A stretch of DNA of 64,000 bases, taken from assembly GCF_012034335.1 (NCBI RefSeq), contig NZ_JAATHJ010000013.1:1-64000 (forward strand), given 5' to 3'. The stretch comes from Alkalicoccus luteus. Lineage in GTDB: Bacteria > Bacillota > Bacilli > Bacillales > Salisediminibacteriaceae. Under the pieces are notes generated by a model that was not told the DNA's origin, did not search any database, and worked only from the letters and a program-made list of their open reading frames with translations. Within the stretch, counting starts at the first letter, position 1. Each line of letters begins with the position of its first letter. Positions 26,008-33,862 of this stretch are shown one piece after another. The position numbers and the translations under genes were made by a program.

Positions 26008-26934
26008 ATGGCGAATGAACTGGCACTGGTAAAGAAAGATACTGTCGATGTAGTAGCAGGGAAGGTCAAGCAATTTCAGGAGAGTGGAGAACTCCACTTT
26101 CCTCCTAGTTACAGCCCAGAGAATGCAATGAAATCAGCTTGGCTTTTGCTGCAGGACATTAAAACGAGCAAGAACGATGGTAACCGACCTGCATTGGAAG
26201 TTTGCTCAAAAGATTCTATTGCTAATGCGCTTCTCGATATGGTTGTTCAAGGTTTGAACCCGGCTAAGAAACAAGGATATTTCATTGTCTATGGGAAGAC
26301 ACTCGCATTCCAACGTTCTTATTTTGGCACCATGGCTGTTACAAAGCGTGTGACCGGCGCTAAAGAAATCGATGCTGCTGTGATTTACGAAGGCGACGAA
26401 GTGGATTATGAGATCATCAACGGTCGTATACAGAACCTCAAGCATAAGCAGAAATTTGGCAACATCAATAAAGACAACATCGTAGGGGCGTATTGCACGA
26501 TCGTGATGGCAGAAGGAAACGTGTATACGGAACTTATGACGATTGCAGAGATCCGGCAGGCTTGGAGCAAAGCACAGTTTTGGGCGAAAGATGCCAAGGA
26601 AGAAAAGAAAGGCTCGACTCACGATGAATTCAAACAGGAAATGGCGAAAAAGACGGTCATTAACCGGGCTTGCAAAAAGTTTATGAATAGCTCAGATGAT
26701 AGCTCACTGGTTATGAATCACTTCTTCCAGTCGGAAGAAAATGCGGAAGAAGCAAGGGCGCGTCAGGAAATCAATGAAAACGCGAACTCTGAAACGCTCG
26801 ATATCGCATTGGGTGCTGCCCCTGAACAGTCAGAACCGCTTGATATTACTCCTGAATCTGAAAGTGATCATTCTGCAGCCTATGAAAATTTTGAGAGGCA
26901 AGAACAAAAAGCGGGCTCAGGACCAGGATTCTAA
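26008..26934 (+). CDS. recT: RecT-family single-strand annealing protein
   Basis: A 308-residue RecT/Bet-type recombinase. Recognisable blocks are ALLDMVVQGLNPAKKQGYFI (about 73-92), FQRSYFGTMAVTKRV and KTVINRACKKFMNSS. The C-terminal 60 residues are acidic and probably disordered. It anneals complementary single strands during phage recombination. It starts one base after the ATPase stop and overlaps the next ATG. Confidence 0.92.
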   Translation: MANELALVKKDTVDVVAGKVKQFQESGELHFPPSYSPENAMKSAWLLLQDIKTSKNDGNRPALEVCSKDSIANALLDMVVQGLNPAKKQGYFIVYGKTLAFQRSYFGTMAVTKRVTGAKEIDAAVIYEGDEVDYEIINGRIQNLKHKQKFGNINKDNIVGAYCTIVMAEGNVYTELMTIAEIRQAWSKAQFWAKDAKEEKKGSTHDEFKQEMAKKTVINRACKKFMNSSDDSSLVMNHFFQSEENAEEARARQEINENANSETLDIALGAAPEQSEPLDITPESESDHSAAYENFERQEQKAGSGPGF

Positions 26935-27635
26935 TGATTGAGATCACCACGCTTGCGACAGGGAGTAAGGGCAACTGTTATCACATCACAGATGGCAGCA
27001 CGGCCCTGCTCCTGGAAGCAGGCATTCCCTACAAAGAAATTCGCCGCAAACTGAACTTCCAGACAACCAAGATAAAAGGCTGCTTAATCTCTCATGAACA
27101 TCAGGACCACTGTAAGGCCGTCACGGACGTTGCAAAGGCGGGCATTAACATTTACATGTCGCAGGGTACAGCAGACGCATTAGGTGCAACAGGACACCGT
27201 ATTAAGCCGGTGAAAGCGAAGCAGCAGTATCAAATCGGCACCTGGACAATCCTGCCGTTTGATGTAGAGCACGATGTATCAGAACCATATGGCTTTCTGT
27301 TAGCAAGTAGTAACGGAGCAAAGGTGCTGTTCGCCACAGATACGTACTACATTCGCTATAAGTTTAAAGGGCTTACACACCTCCTGCTGGAGTGTAATTA
27401 CAGCTTAGAAATCCTGAACGAAAATATTGCGACCGGCAGGGTGCATAGAGGCATGAAAAAACGACTGATCCGATCTCATTTCAGCCTGGAGAACGTAAAA
27501 GAGTTTCTGAAAGCAAATGACTTAACCCAGTTGCAGGAAATATGGTTGCTTCATTTATCTGATTCTAACTCGAATGAAGCAGCGTTTAAGAAAGAGATCC
27601 AGGAGCTCACAGGAAGGATGGTAATGATGCCATGA
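26934..27635 (+). CDS. Metallo-beta-lactamase-fold hydrolase
   Basis: A 233-residue MBL protein, YycJ-like. The metal motif HEHQDH is at residues 54-59, and further ligands are likely His94 (TGHRIKP) or the His in DVEHD, and Asp in FATDT. In this position in phage genomes (ATPase, RecT, MBL) it is thought to be the nuclease partner for recombination; that is inference. ATG overlaps the recT stop by one base. Confidence 0.85.
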   Translation: MIEITTLATGSKGNCYHITDGSTALLLEAGIPYKEIRRKLNFQTTKIKGCLISHEHQDHCKAVTDVAKAGINIYMSQGTADALGATGHRIKPVKAKQQYQIGTWTILPFDVEHDVSEPYGFLLASSNGAKVLFATDTYYIRYKFKGLTHLLLECNYSLEILNENIATGRVHRGMKKRLIRSHFSLENVKEFLKANDLTQLQEIWLLHLSDSNSNEAAFKKEIQELTGRMVMMP

Positions 27636-27808
27636 AATATCACTTCCCTATCCCGGATCTCTACTCTCAAATGGCGCGGGAGCATCAATGGACCATCGAA
27701 AAGTACACCGAATTTGTAGAAGCGCGGTTACGAAAAGCACATCCAAGAATGAAGCTGACTGGTTATAAAAGACAGACAGCAATATGCGAGAGGAGAGAGA
27801 AGGCATGA
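27632..27808 (+). CDS. Small basic phage protein
   Basis: Fifty-eight residues starting MKYHFPIPDLYSQMAREHQW, basic toward the C-terminus. Overlaps both neighbours (ATGA with the next). Unknown function. Confidence 0.6.
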   Translation: MKYHFPIPDLYSQMAREHQWTIEKYTEFVEARLRKAHPRMKLTGYKRQTAICERREKA

Positions 27809-28185
27809 AAAAGATTACGGTGACGCGAGAGCAGCAGGAGACAATTAATACAATGCGAAGGAATAATTTTGATTTTGAAAATATGAAAGCTACCACCTTG
27901 AATGGACAGTGGGTTAGAAGTGTTCAAAGTGATGCTTTGAACGGAATGACAGACGAGCAATTCAGTGCGGCTTGGTTTTGTGCAGCAGACATTGAACCGG
28001 AGCCAGTGGAACCGTGGGAGGCGTATAGGGCATATTACGAAGGCAAGAAAGTTAGATATGTAGATAAAAATGGAGCAAGAAATTCGATTAGAAATAACAC
28101 TTACGGTCATGTAGGTCTAGCTTTTTCCGCTATAGACATTAGAGCGAACGAACGAAAATTCTACATCCTGGAGGACGAATCATGA
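27805..28185 (+). CDS. Phage protein of unknown function
   Basis: A 126-residue protein starting MKKITVTREQQETINTM, with an acidic Pro-rich centre (EPEPVEPWEAYRAYYEGKK) and a beta-rich C-terminus ending FYILEDES. ATG 27805 behind GAGAGGAGAG is preferred. Soluble; no family recognised. Confidence 0.65.
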   Translation: MKKITVTREQQETINTMRRNNFDFENMKATTLNGQWVRSVQSDALNGMTDEQFSAAWFCAADIEPEPVEPWEAYRAYYEGKKVRYVDKNGARNSIRNNTYGHVGLAFSAIDIRANERKFYILEDES

Positions 28186-28274
28186 AAGTCAACCACTGCA
28201 CCACATGCGGAGAGATGACCGTCGCCAGTGAGCAGCTATGCGCCGTGTGCGCGAGGGAGGAGATAGCCAAATGA
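28182..28274 (+). CDS. 30-residue zinc-knuckle peptide
   Basis: Two Cys pairs (C-T-T-C-G and C-A-V-C) in 30 residues suggest a minimal zinc ribbon. GGAGG lies 7 bases upstream, and both ends overlap neighbours by ATGA. Probably a real small gene, function unknown. Confidence 0.5.
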   Translation: MKVNHCTTCGEMTVASEQLCAVCAREEIAK

Positions 28275-28831
28275 ACCTTTATGAGAAATATTATGGAGTT
28301 TCTTTATCACAAGCAAAAGCATCTCTCGAACCAAAAATTAAAGAAGAATTGGCATCGATAGTCGAGGAATATGAGTCCGCGTTGTTACTAGCAATTAGGA
28401 AGTGTGAGTCTCCAATCGAAAAATTAATGATGATGAGATTAATTGCTCATGAAGATCATTTCATCAAAGAATATACGAGTTTCGATCCCTCTTTACAGAT
28501 TAATTTATTTCTTCAAAAACCCATAGAAGTAGGCAATAAAACATATAGAGCAGACTTTTTAATTAAAGTTATAGCTTTGAATAAACCCTATAATTTCATT
28601 GTGGAATGTGACGGCCATGAATTTCATGAGAAGACAAAAGAACAAGCACTTCGAGATAAACAGCGCGGACGATCGCTTCAGAAGCAGGGGTATCAAGTGA
28701 TTAGGTTCACAGGTTCAGAAATATACCGGAATGCAAGCACGGCGGCTGCTGAAGTCTTTGAAATGATAAAAACTATGACGGGTCTAGAAAAAGAAATAGA
28801 GCGAATTATAAAAGAGGATTTTGAATATTAA
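28271..28831 (+). CDS. Endonuclease-like protein, DUF559/Vsr-type fold
   Basis: A 186-residue protein. The C-terminal half has the layout of PD-(D/E)XK nucleases of the DUF559/Vsr group: YRADFLIKV (Asp of motif II), FIVECDGHEFH (acidic motif III) and DKQRGRSLQKQGYQVIRFTGSEI. The usual E-x-K is E-C-D-G-H here. An N-terminal helical region (1-80) may bind DNA. It could resolve or nick DNA during replication, or defend against other phages. Confidence 0.65.
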   Translation: MNLYEKYYGVSLSQAKASLEPKIKEELASIVEEYESALLLAIRKCESPIEKLMMMRLIAHEDHFIKEYTSFDPSLQINLFLQKPIEVGNKTYRADFLIKVIALNKPYNFIVECDGHEFHEKTKEQALRDKQRGRSLQKQGYQVIRFTGSEIYRNASTAAAEVFEMIKTMTGLEKEIERIIKEDFEY

Positions 28832-28884
28832 TCATCAAAACTGAGGTTGATTATTAGTTTTAAAACGAAAGTAGGTGTCTGTTC

Positions 28885-29829
28885 TTGGTAAAAGAAGCTT
28901 ACTACTTTTCGCATGATGCAAACGCTCGAAATGACGAAAAGATACTAATGCTTCGAGCCGAACACGGTTGGGAGGGTTATGGTATCTACTGGGCTTTGAT
29001 AGAAATGATGTTTGAAGCTTCAGAGAGTGTTCTCCATCACAAGAAAATCAAAGGAATAGCAGTTAGCTATAGCATTGATATAACACTGTTACAAAGTGTT
29101 ATTAACACATGTATATCAGAAGGGTTATTTGATACAGACGATATTCATTTCTGGAGCAATAGTTTGCTTAGAAGAAAAGAGAAATACAAGGAAATGAAGA
29201 ACAAACGATCCGAAGCAGGAAAGAAAGGAATGGCGAAACGGTGGGGATCTAAGAAGGATGATGAAATGAAAAATGCAAATAATGATAACACTGTTATAAC
29301 AAAAAATAACAAAGGAAAGGAAAGTAAAGGAAAGGAAAGTAAAAGAAATAAAGATAAAGAGAGTCCTAAGCAAGCTTACGACGAATCTTCTGTTTATTTT
29401 CAATTAGCTAATAAGCTATATGAAAACATTTTAGAAAACGATGAGAACTTCAAAAAACCTAACTTGCAAAATTGGGCTAATGATATGCGATTGATGATGG
29501 AGAGAGATAAACGAACGACAGAACAGATTGAATACCTGATTCAGTGGACTCAAAAACATTCTTTCTGGAAATCAAACATTCTTTCTCCTAAGAAATTGCG
29601 TGAGAAGTACACAACATTGACGCTGCAGGTAAAAGAAGAGCGTGCTAAGCCTAAACGGTCATACCCGCAGCAAGAACCGACTGTTACCCCTGTTCCGAAG
29701 TGGATGAAGGAACCAGAGCAGACCGATCCGCCTGAGCAAGAAGATGAGGCGAAGCTAGAAGAAAAGCGTAAAGAAGCCGCTAAATTGAGAGAAGAGCTCA
29801 AACGGCGTAAGCAACAACGACTAGGGTGA
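28885..29829 (+). CDS. DUF4373 phage replication-type protein
   Basis: A 314-residue protein. Residues 1-100 match the DUF4373 (Lin1244/Lin1753) N-terminal winged helix (YYFSHDANARNDEKILMLR; WEGYGIYWALIEMMFE) seen in phage replisome organisers. A Lys-rich linker (about 105-165), encoded by a GGAAA-type simple repeat near 29312-29342, leads to a helical domain and a charged tail. TTG start. No helicase loader or DnaB gene follows, so host DnaI/DnaC is probably used. Confidence 0.75.
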   Translation: MVKEAYYFSHDANARNDEKILMLRAEHGWEGYGIYWALIEMMFEASESVLHHKKIKGIAVSYSIDITLLQSVINTCISEGLFDTDDIHFWSNSLLRRKEKYKEMKNKRSEAGKKGMAKRWGSKKDDEMKNANNDNTVITKNNKGKESKGKESKRNKDKESPKQAYDESSVYFQLANKLYENILENDENFKKPNLQNWANDMRLMMERDKRTTEQIEYLIQWTQKHSFWKSNILSPKKLREKYTTLTLQVKEERAKPKRSYPQQEPTVTPVPKWMKEPEQTDPPEQEDEAKLEEKRKEAAKLREELKRRKQQRLG

Positions 29830-29841
29830 GGAGGAATCAAG

Positions 29842-30432
29842 ATGAGACCAGGAACGGAGTTAAAGTCGGTATTGAATAATGCTGCTGAAACAGTGGCAGA
29901 ACAAGCTCGATCGAACAAACCTACGATCACACCAACAGCAGGCACCTTAAATCCGGAAGCAGAAACACTCCATGCTAATACAGGATGGCTTTCCAGCGTC
30001 ATGAAAGAGGCAGTCCATAATCAAGATCCGTGGGCATTAGTGAACGCGAATCTGGATTTATATAAAGCTCGTCAGGATCGTAACCGATCAAACGAAGCGT
30101 TAGAGCAACTGCAGCATGACTATAAGGATTTAGAAGATCAGTTGGAACAGGCTAATCAGGAATATCAAAAGGCGGAAGAAGCAAGGCAGCGTCTTTTCGA
30201 TAAATGCGAGGCACTAGAAACCGAAAAAGAGAGCTTGCTGCATTGTAAAGCGAGCTATTATGACCTCGAAAAATCGTTCGAGCGACTAGAACTTGAAAAT
30301 ACAGAGCTCAGAAAGCGCCTGTGCGATTTTAAGAGTCCCGCTCACCAGAAGATTCAAAAGTATGAAAAGTTGCTCCTTCGAGCTCACATGGACGCTGAGA
30401 AGGAACTAGATGAGTTATTCGGTGAAGCATGA
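29842..30432 (+). CDS. Coiled-coil phage protein
   Basis: A 196-residue protein: disordered Thr/Pro/Ala-rich N-terminus (1-50), then a long coiled coil (about 70-190, with LEQLQHDYKDLEDQLEQAN and similar heptads). RBS GAGGAGG. It lies directly after the replication gene and may be a partner of it. No family recognised. Confidence 0.65.
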   Translation: MRPGTELKSVLNNAAETVAEQARSNKPTITPTAGTLNPEAETLHANTGWLSSVMKEAVHNQDPWALVNANLDLYKARQDRNRSNEALEQLQHDYKDLEDQLEQANQEYQKAEEARQRLFDKCEALETEKESLLHCKASYYDLEKSFERLELENTELRKRLCDFKSPAHQKIQKYEKLLLRAHMDAEKELDELFGEA

Positions 30433-30446
30433 GAGGAGGAACGAAC

Positions 30447-30608
30447 GTGTATTTAGGACTTATAGCAGAACATCAGCAGCTAGTAGAAGAAATGAATCGG
30501 AAACAAATATACGAAGCCAGGGACGGCACCCCGCTTCATAAGCTGCATATTAGCAAGCTACGGCATGAGTATGAACGGATCAAGGATCAGCGGGAGCTAC
30601 AGGCATGA
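30447..30608 (+). CDS. Small phage protein
   Basis: Fifty-three residues, helical and charged (GLIAEHQQLVEEMNRKQIY). GTG 30447 behind AGAGGAGGAACG is preferred to an ATG 18 bases earlier that overlaps the Shine-Dalgarno. Ends in an ATGA overlap. Unknown function. Confidence 0.5.
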   Translation: MYLGLIAEHQQLVEEMNRKQIYEARDGTPLHKLHISKLRHEYERIKDQRELQA

Positions 30609-30739
30609 GCGAAATTCCCAAAGTCATCAAAATGAAAAACGGCACCCCGACTGCTATCGAATGGTTGGGACGCCGGTACATCTTAGATCACCAAGTCAAC
30701 GGGCATAAGAAGCAGCAGGCGAAGAGGAGGGCGAAGTGA
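30605..30739 (+). CDS. Small basic phage protein
   Basis: Forty-four residues, MSEIPKVIKMKNGTPTAIEW then a basic end HKKQQAKRRAK. A compact beta strand pair followed by a basic tail suggests nucleic acid binding. Start overlaps the previous stop. Confidence 0.5.
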   Translation: MSEIPKVIKMKNGTPTAIEWLGRRYILDHQVNGHKKQQAKRRAK

Positions 30740-31081
30740 GTGGATCTACTAACAATGGATCGTGTTAATCAATATTTAGAAATCGGTAATGAAATTGTCA
30801 GGAAATCAAAGAGTGACTTGATGATCTTAGCAGTTAATAAGGTTTATGGATTAAATTTTATCTGCCTTAATTCTAGCCAAAGAATAGGCGTTTACACTTT
30901 TAACGGGGAAAAGATTCAATTTCAATATCCTGTCGATCTTGACTGGGGAACGAATTATATTGTGGTGCATGAAGATTATCAAGACTATCAAAGTTTTCAC
31001 ATTAAAAAAGGAAAAAGTTTGTTGAGTGTTCCCAGGAAAGATTTACAAGAACATTTCGACCTGGGGTACGTATTAGATTAG
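30740..31081 (+). CDS. Phage protein of unknown function
   Basis: A 113-residue protein, GTG start immediately after the previous stop, led by GAGGAGGGCGAAG. Predicted mixed alpha/beta (IVVHEDYQDYQSFHIKKGKS). The gene start lies in a junction sequence repeated at two more genes downstream. Confidence 0.6.
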   Translation: MDLLTMDRVNQYLEIGNEIVRKSKSDLMILAVNKVYGLNFICLNSSQRIGVYTFNGEKIQFQYPVDLDWGTNYIVVHEDYQDYQSFHIKKGKSLLSVPRKDLQEHFDLGYVLD

Positions 31082-31099
31082 ATGAAGGAGGGCGAGTGA

Positions 31100-31378
31100 G
31101 TGGGAAATTTAAAACCGTGTCCCTTTTGCGGGGTAGTTCCTGTCATTGGTATTAGTGACGATGAAGGTAATTTCAGAGACCATGATCCGGAATACGAACA
31201 AGATCCTTGGAGTGGGTTATCTTTTTATATCAAGCACGATCACAGAGACAACGACAAATGTCCAATAGCGAGTCACATGGGCGAAGTGGTTGGAACTATT
31301 TTATACGACTCTCGCGAGGAACTAGCGAACAGGTGGAATGATCGACATTTATCTGAGGAGGGCGAAGTGAATGGATGA
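31100..31378 (+). CDS. Lar-like restriction alleviation protein
   Basis: Ninety-two residues with the Lar-type N-terminus LKPCPFCG (residues 4-11), a second Cys near CPIASHMG and a C-terminal ELANRWNDRH that resembles the A-x-x-W-N-x-R ending of the Lar family. Rac-prophage Lar reduces type I restriction of unmodified DNA; many phage relatives are uncharacterised. GTG start. Confidence 0.68.
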   Translation: MGNLKPCPFCGVVPVIGISDDEGNFRDHDPEYEQDPWSGLSFYIKHDHRDNDKCPIASHMGEVVGTILYDSREELANRWNDRHLSEEGEVNG

Positions 31379-31574
31379 ATGTAATGCGTGTAATGAAAAA
31401 TTTGAATGGGATGACAGATTGATAATAGTCGAAGATAAATATTATCACAAAGATTGCGTGACTTTATACGCTACAGGCTATGTTGCTTTTTTAGATGATG
31501 ACCCTTTAGGAGAAACAGAGAATGACGATGGACAAGATGCATATGAAATTATAGATGGTCTATTAGGAGATTAA
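31371..31574 (+). CDS. Small zinc-binding phage protein
   Basis: Sixty-seven residues with C-N-A-C and YYHKDC, a LIM-like half finger, then an acidic tail (FLDDDPLGETENDDGQD). Overlaps the Lar-like gene by 8 bases. Confidence 0.58.
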   Translation: MDECNACNEKFEWDDRLIIVEDKYYHKDCVTLYATGYVAFLDDDPLGETENDDGQDAYEIIDGLLGD

Positions 31575-31603
31575 ATTAATAATAATCCAAAGGAGCAAAC
31601 CAA

Positions 31604-31954
31604 ATGAACCTAAACGAATATCAAGAACTGTCCAGCCGTACTGCTAATACGCACGACAATGAACTGATCAACTACGGATTAGGTCTAACAGGTGAAGCTG
31701 GAGAAGTCGCAGACATGATTAAGAAATCACAGTTTCACGGTCATGATATCCCGAAAGAAGAGATAGAGAAAGAGCTTGGCGACGTTCTGTGGTATCTCTC
31801 ACAAATTGCTAGGGTGTCAGGAATAAACTTAGCGGACGTTGCTGAAGGCAATATTGAGAAGCTAAAAAGACGTTATCCTCAAGGTTTTACAGCGGAAGCG
31901 AGTAGAAACCGTTTAGAAGAAACAGAACCCGAAATAAAGACCTATGGAGGGTAA
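31604..31954 (+). CDS. MazG-like nucleotide pyrophosphohydrolase
   Basis: A 116-residue all-alpha NTP-PPase. The metal site E-x2-E-x12+-E-x2-D is visible as GEAGEVADMI followed by KELGDVLWYLSQ. It probably hydrolyses dNTPs or signal nucleotides to monophosphates. Phage MazG proteins are thought to adjust host nucleotide pools or alarmones. RBS AAAGGAGC. Confidence 0.85.
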   Translation: MNLNEYQELSSRTANTHDNELINYGLGLTGEAGEVADMIKKSQFHGHDIPKEEIEKELGDVLWYLSQIARVSGINLADVAEGNIEKLKRRYPQGFTAEASRNRLEETEPEIKTYGG

Positions 31955-31957
31955 GAC

Positions 31958-32194
31958 ATGAGACCACCATCTGAAGTGAATTACAAAAAGCACGTGAAGA
32001 AATTTGATGCGGATGTAAAGACATACACACTTAGCCCAGAAGAGATACAACAGCTTTATCCACCTAGAGTGTGGAGCCCGGATCAGGAAGCAGAAATTGC
32101 TGAATACAAGCGCCGTCATCGTTCTGCTGTACCGAAACCGAAGCAAAAGCTCAGAGAAGGAAACTGGGAAATTCCGAAAGTGAGGGAGGCATAG
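31958..32194 (+). CDS. Small phage protein
   Basis: Seventy-eight residues with TYTLSPEEIQQLYPPRVWSP followed by a basic, Pro/Lys-rich tail. Follows the MazG-like gene by 3 bases with GGAGGG upstream. Unknown function. Confidence 0.58.
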   Translation: MRPPSEVNYKKHVKKFDADVKTYTLSPEEIQQLYPPRVWSPDQEAEIAEYKRRHRSAVPKPKQKLREGNWEIPKVREA

Positions 32195-32195
32195 C

Positions 32196-32567
32196 ATGAA
32201 ATTTGAATGCGTCTATGAAGAGGGCATACGATTCAGCAGGTCAGAATCGATGGTTCAGCAGTTTAAGAGGATACTCAACTATGTAGAGCGTACGGGGAAT
32301 GAAGAGAGCTTAAAGTATGTACGACGGGCAGCATATGCGGAATTTAACGAGGTTAGAAAAACGATTCACAATTTGTTCATGGCCATTAAAGAAAGGTTCA
32401 TGGAAATCGCAAAGGAAGTGTGGGACTACATCAGAGAAAGAGTGCAGGTGCTATACCCGCAATTTGTGCGGTACAAGCTATTAAGTCGCCGCAGGAAAGC
32501 ATACTTGCTCCAACATCAGGTGACGGATCGCAGACCGAGGGTAGCGAGAGCGAGGGCAAATTTATGA
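32196..32567 (+). CDS. Helical basic phage protein
   Basis: A 123-residue protein, largely alpha-helical, with a very basic C-terminus (LLSRRRKAYLLQHQ and many Arg to the end) that suggests nucleic acid binding. RBS GGGAGG. Overlaps the next small membrane gene by 4 bases. Confidence 0.58.
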   Translation: MKFECVYEEGIRFSRSESMVQQFKRILNYVERTGNEESLKYVRRAAYAEFNEVRKTIHNLFMAIKERFMEIAKEVWDYIRERVQVLYPQFVRYKLLSRRRKAYLLQHQVTDRRPRVARARANL

Positions 32568-32719
32568 TAATTGCGTTTCAAATCATTTTACTGGTATTCA
32601 TCTTTGCTGCGGGGATCATGAGTATCGACAGAAAAAGTACTAATGAACACAAGCATAGCAGCTTAGGACTGTTCATCGCATCTGCTACCGCATTTTTAGT
32701 AACAGTGGCCTGGTTTTAA
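32564..32719 (+). CDS. Small two-helix membrane protein
   Basis: Fifty-one residues: helix 1 IIAFQIILLVFIFAAGIMS, a short charged loop, helix 2 LGLFIASATAFLVTVAWF. ATG 32564 overlaps the previous stop (ATGA). Unknown function; the holin candidate lies elsewhere. Confidence 0.55.
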   Translation: MIIAFQIILLVFIFAAGIMSIDRKSTNEHKHSSLGLFIASATAFLVTVAWF

Positions 32720-32732
32720 GGGAGGGGAAAAA

Positions 32733-33140
32733 ATGGATAAGTTAGAAGATCAGATTTTGGAATTAATAAAAGAAATTGATTCTAAAGAAGCTTTAGAGGC
32801 AATATCTAAGGTTGTTCGAGAATTTGGTTTAGATGTAGCGGCAAACCTTATTGAGAATTGTCATGAACCGTCACTGCTCAAGTTTAATGATTATGAAGAA
32901 AAATGGTATTCAGAAGGTAATGAAGAACAAGGGCATGTTAGATTAGACGAGATATTAGAAGAATTTGAAATGATATTAAAACTAGATAAATCAGAACCGC
33001 TTATATTTTTTGATAAAAATTTGGTTAGGTATATGACTGATGAAGAGATTGATGAACAGGGCAGGGATAAAACAATCGTTTGGTTTTGCAGAGACGAAGA
33101 AAAAATAACAGAAGATATATTCATAGGATTCAGCATATAA
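32733..33140 (+). CDS. Acidic phage protein of unknown function
   Basis: A 135-residue acidic protein, RBS GGGAGGGG. N-terminal helices (LEDQILELIKEIDSKEALEA) and a beta-rich C-terminal half (TIVWFCRDEEKITEDIFIGF). More AT-rich than its neighbours. Last gene before the late-regulator leader; no family recognised. Confidence 0.6.
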   Translation: MDKLEDQILELIKEIDSKEALEAISKVVREFGLDVAANLIENCHEPSLLKFNDYEEKWYSEGNEEQGHVRLDEILEEFEMILKLDKSEPLIFFDKNLVRYMTDEEIDEQGRDKTIVWFCRDEEKITEDIFIGFSI

Positions 33141-33147
33141 AAAAACC

Positions 33148-33206
33148 GCCCCTCTCAGGACGGTCGACCCACCGTCATTATACCATAGCGATACCTTGGG
33201 AGGGGC
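33148..33206 (+). promoter_or_regulatory. Structured leader that can sequester the late-regulator ribosome site
   Basis: GCCCCTC (33148-33154) can pair with GAGGGGC (33200-33206), extended by AGG/CCT, around an inner hairpin GACGGT/ACCGTC (33159-33176). The 3' arm contains most of the Shine-Dalgarno (GGGAGGGG) of the gene at 33212, so folding would block its translation. Confidence 0.5.
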
Positions 33207-33211
33207 TAACT

Positions 33212-33664
33212 ATGAATAAGAAGGAGATCGAAAGTACATTAAAAGATTATCACTGGATGTTAAACAGCATCAAGCTTCTCAGACAAAGCATGAAGGATGC
33301 TGGCGAGAATATGACCGCTCAATATGGCGAAGAAGCCGGAATGCCTAAAGCACAAGGAGGCAAGCAGAGTGATCCAGTACTGCGTGAAGTAAAGCGCAGA
33401 GAAAAAAGATGGAATGTCGTCTACACCTACGAAAGCAAAGTGAAGTCGATTCAAGATCGAATGCACCGGGTCCAGGAGCAACGAGAGTGTGAAGTATTGC
33501 ACTGGCTCTTGGAGGGAAAAAGTCTTGCTTGGATCGGGAGGCATATGGGGCTCTCAGACAAGCACATCTCCCGGTTAAAAGGAAATATCATAACGCAAAT
33601 GTCAGATATGTCGGAAACGTCGGATATGTCGGATTATCGAGAATGTCAGGAACTTTGTTTGTAA
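33212..33664 (+). CDS. ArpU/sigma-70 region 4-like late transcription regulator
   Basis: A 150-residue protein with an N-terminal helical region and a C-terminal helix-turn-helix (LEGKSLAWIGRHMGLSDKHISRLKG, about 107-131), the layout of phage late regulators of the ArpU/RinA type that activate packaging and structural genes. The very end repeats M-S-D/T-S-D (codons near 33600-33640). Its ribosome site lies in a hairpin. It sits upstream of terS as expected. Confidence 0.72.
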   Translation: MNKKEIESTLKDYHWMLNSIKLLRQSMKDAGENMTAQYGEEAGMPKAQGGKQSDPVLREVKRREKRWNVVYTYESKVKSIQDRMHRVQEQRECEVLHWLLEGKSLAWIGRHMGLSDKHISRLKGNIITQMSDMSETSDMSDYRECQELCL

Positions 33665-33681
33665 AATTGAAATCGGTAAAC

Positions 33682-33732
33682 TGGAGGGGAGGTTCGGCCA
33701 GGTTAAGTTACAAGGTCCTTCCTCTCCCTCCA
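33682..33732 (+). other. Long hairpin after the late regulator
   Basis: TGGAGGGGAGG pairs with CCTCTCCCTCCA (one bulged base) around 28 bases. No T-run. It could be a processing or regulatory structure, or part of a packaging site upstream of terS. Confidence 0.4.
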
Positions 33733-33781
33733 TAGACATGATACTCATTGCAGTGCAGTGGTATCCGCTGGTGCATGATCG

Positions 33782-33810
33782 AGCGTCTGTTAAATGACAG
33801 GCGCTTTTTT
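33782..33810 (+). terminator. Terminator before the cargo slot
   Basis: AGCGTCTGT pairs with ACAGGCGCT (one G-U) around TAAATG, followed by six T. Confidence 0.8.
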
Positions 33811-33862
33811 GCAGGAATCTTCTTCCATATGTCGAACGGGTATATGGGAGGGAGGTGAGAAG

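Noticed and set aside
29312-29342. Possible regulatory or CRISPR-like repeat of GGAAAG units
   Set aside because: It is a simple purine repeat inside the Lys/Glu-rich linker codons of the DUF4373 gene; no spacers.
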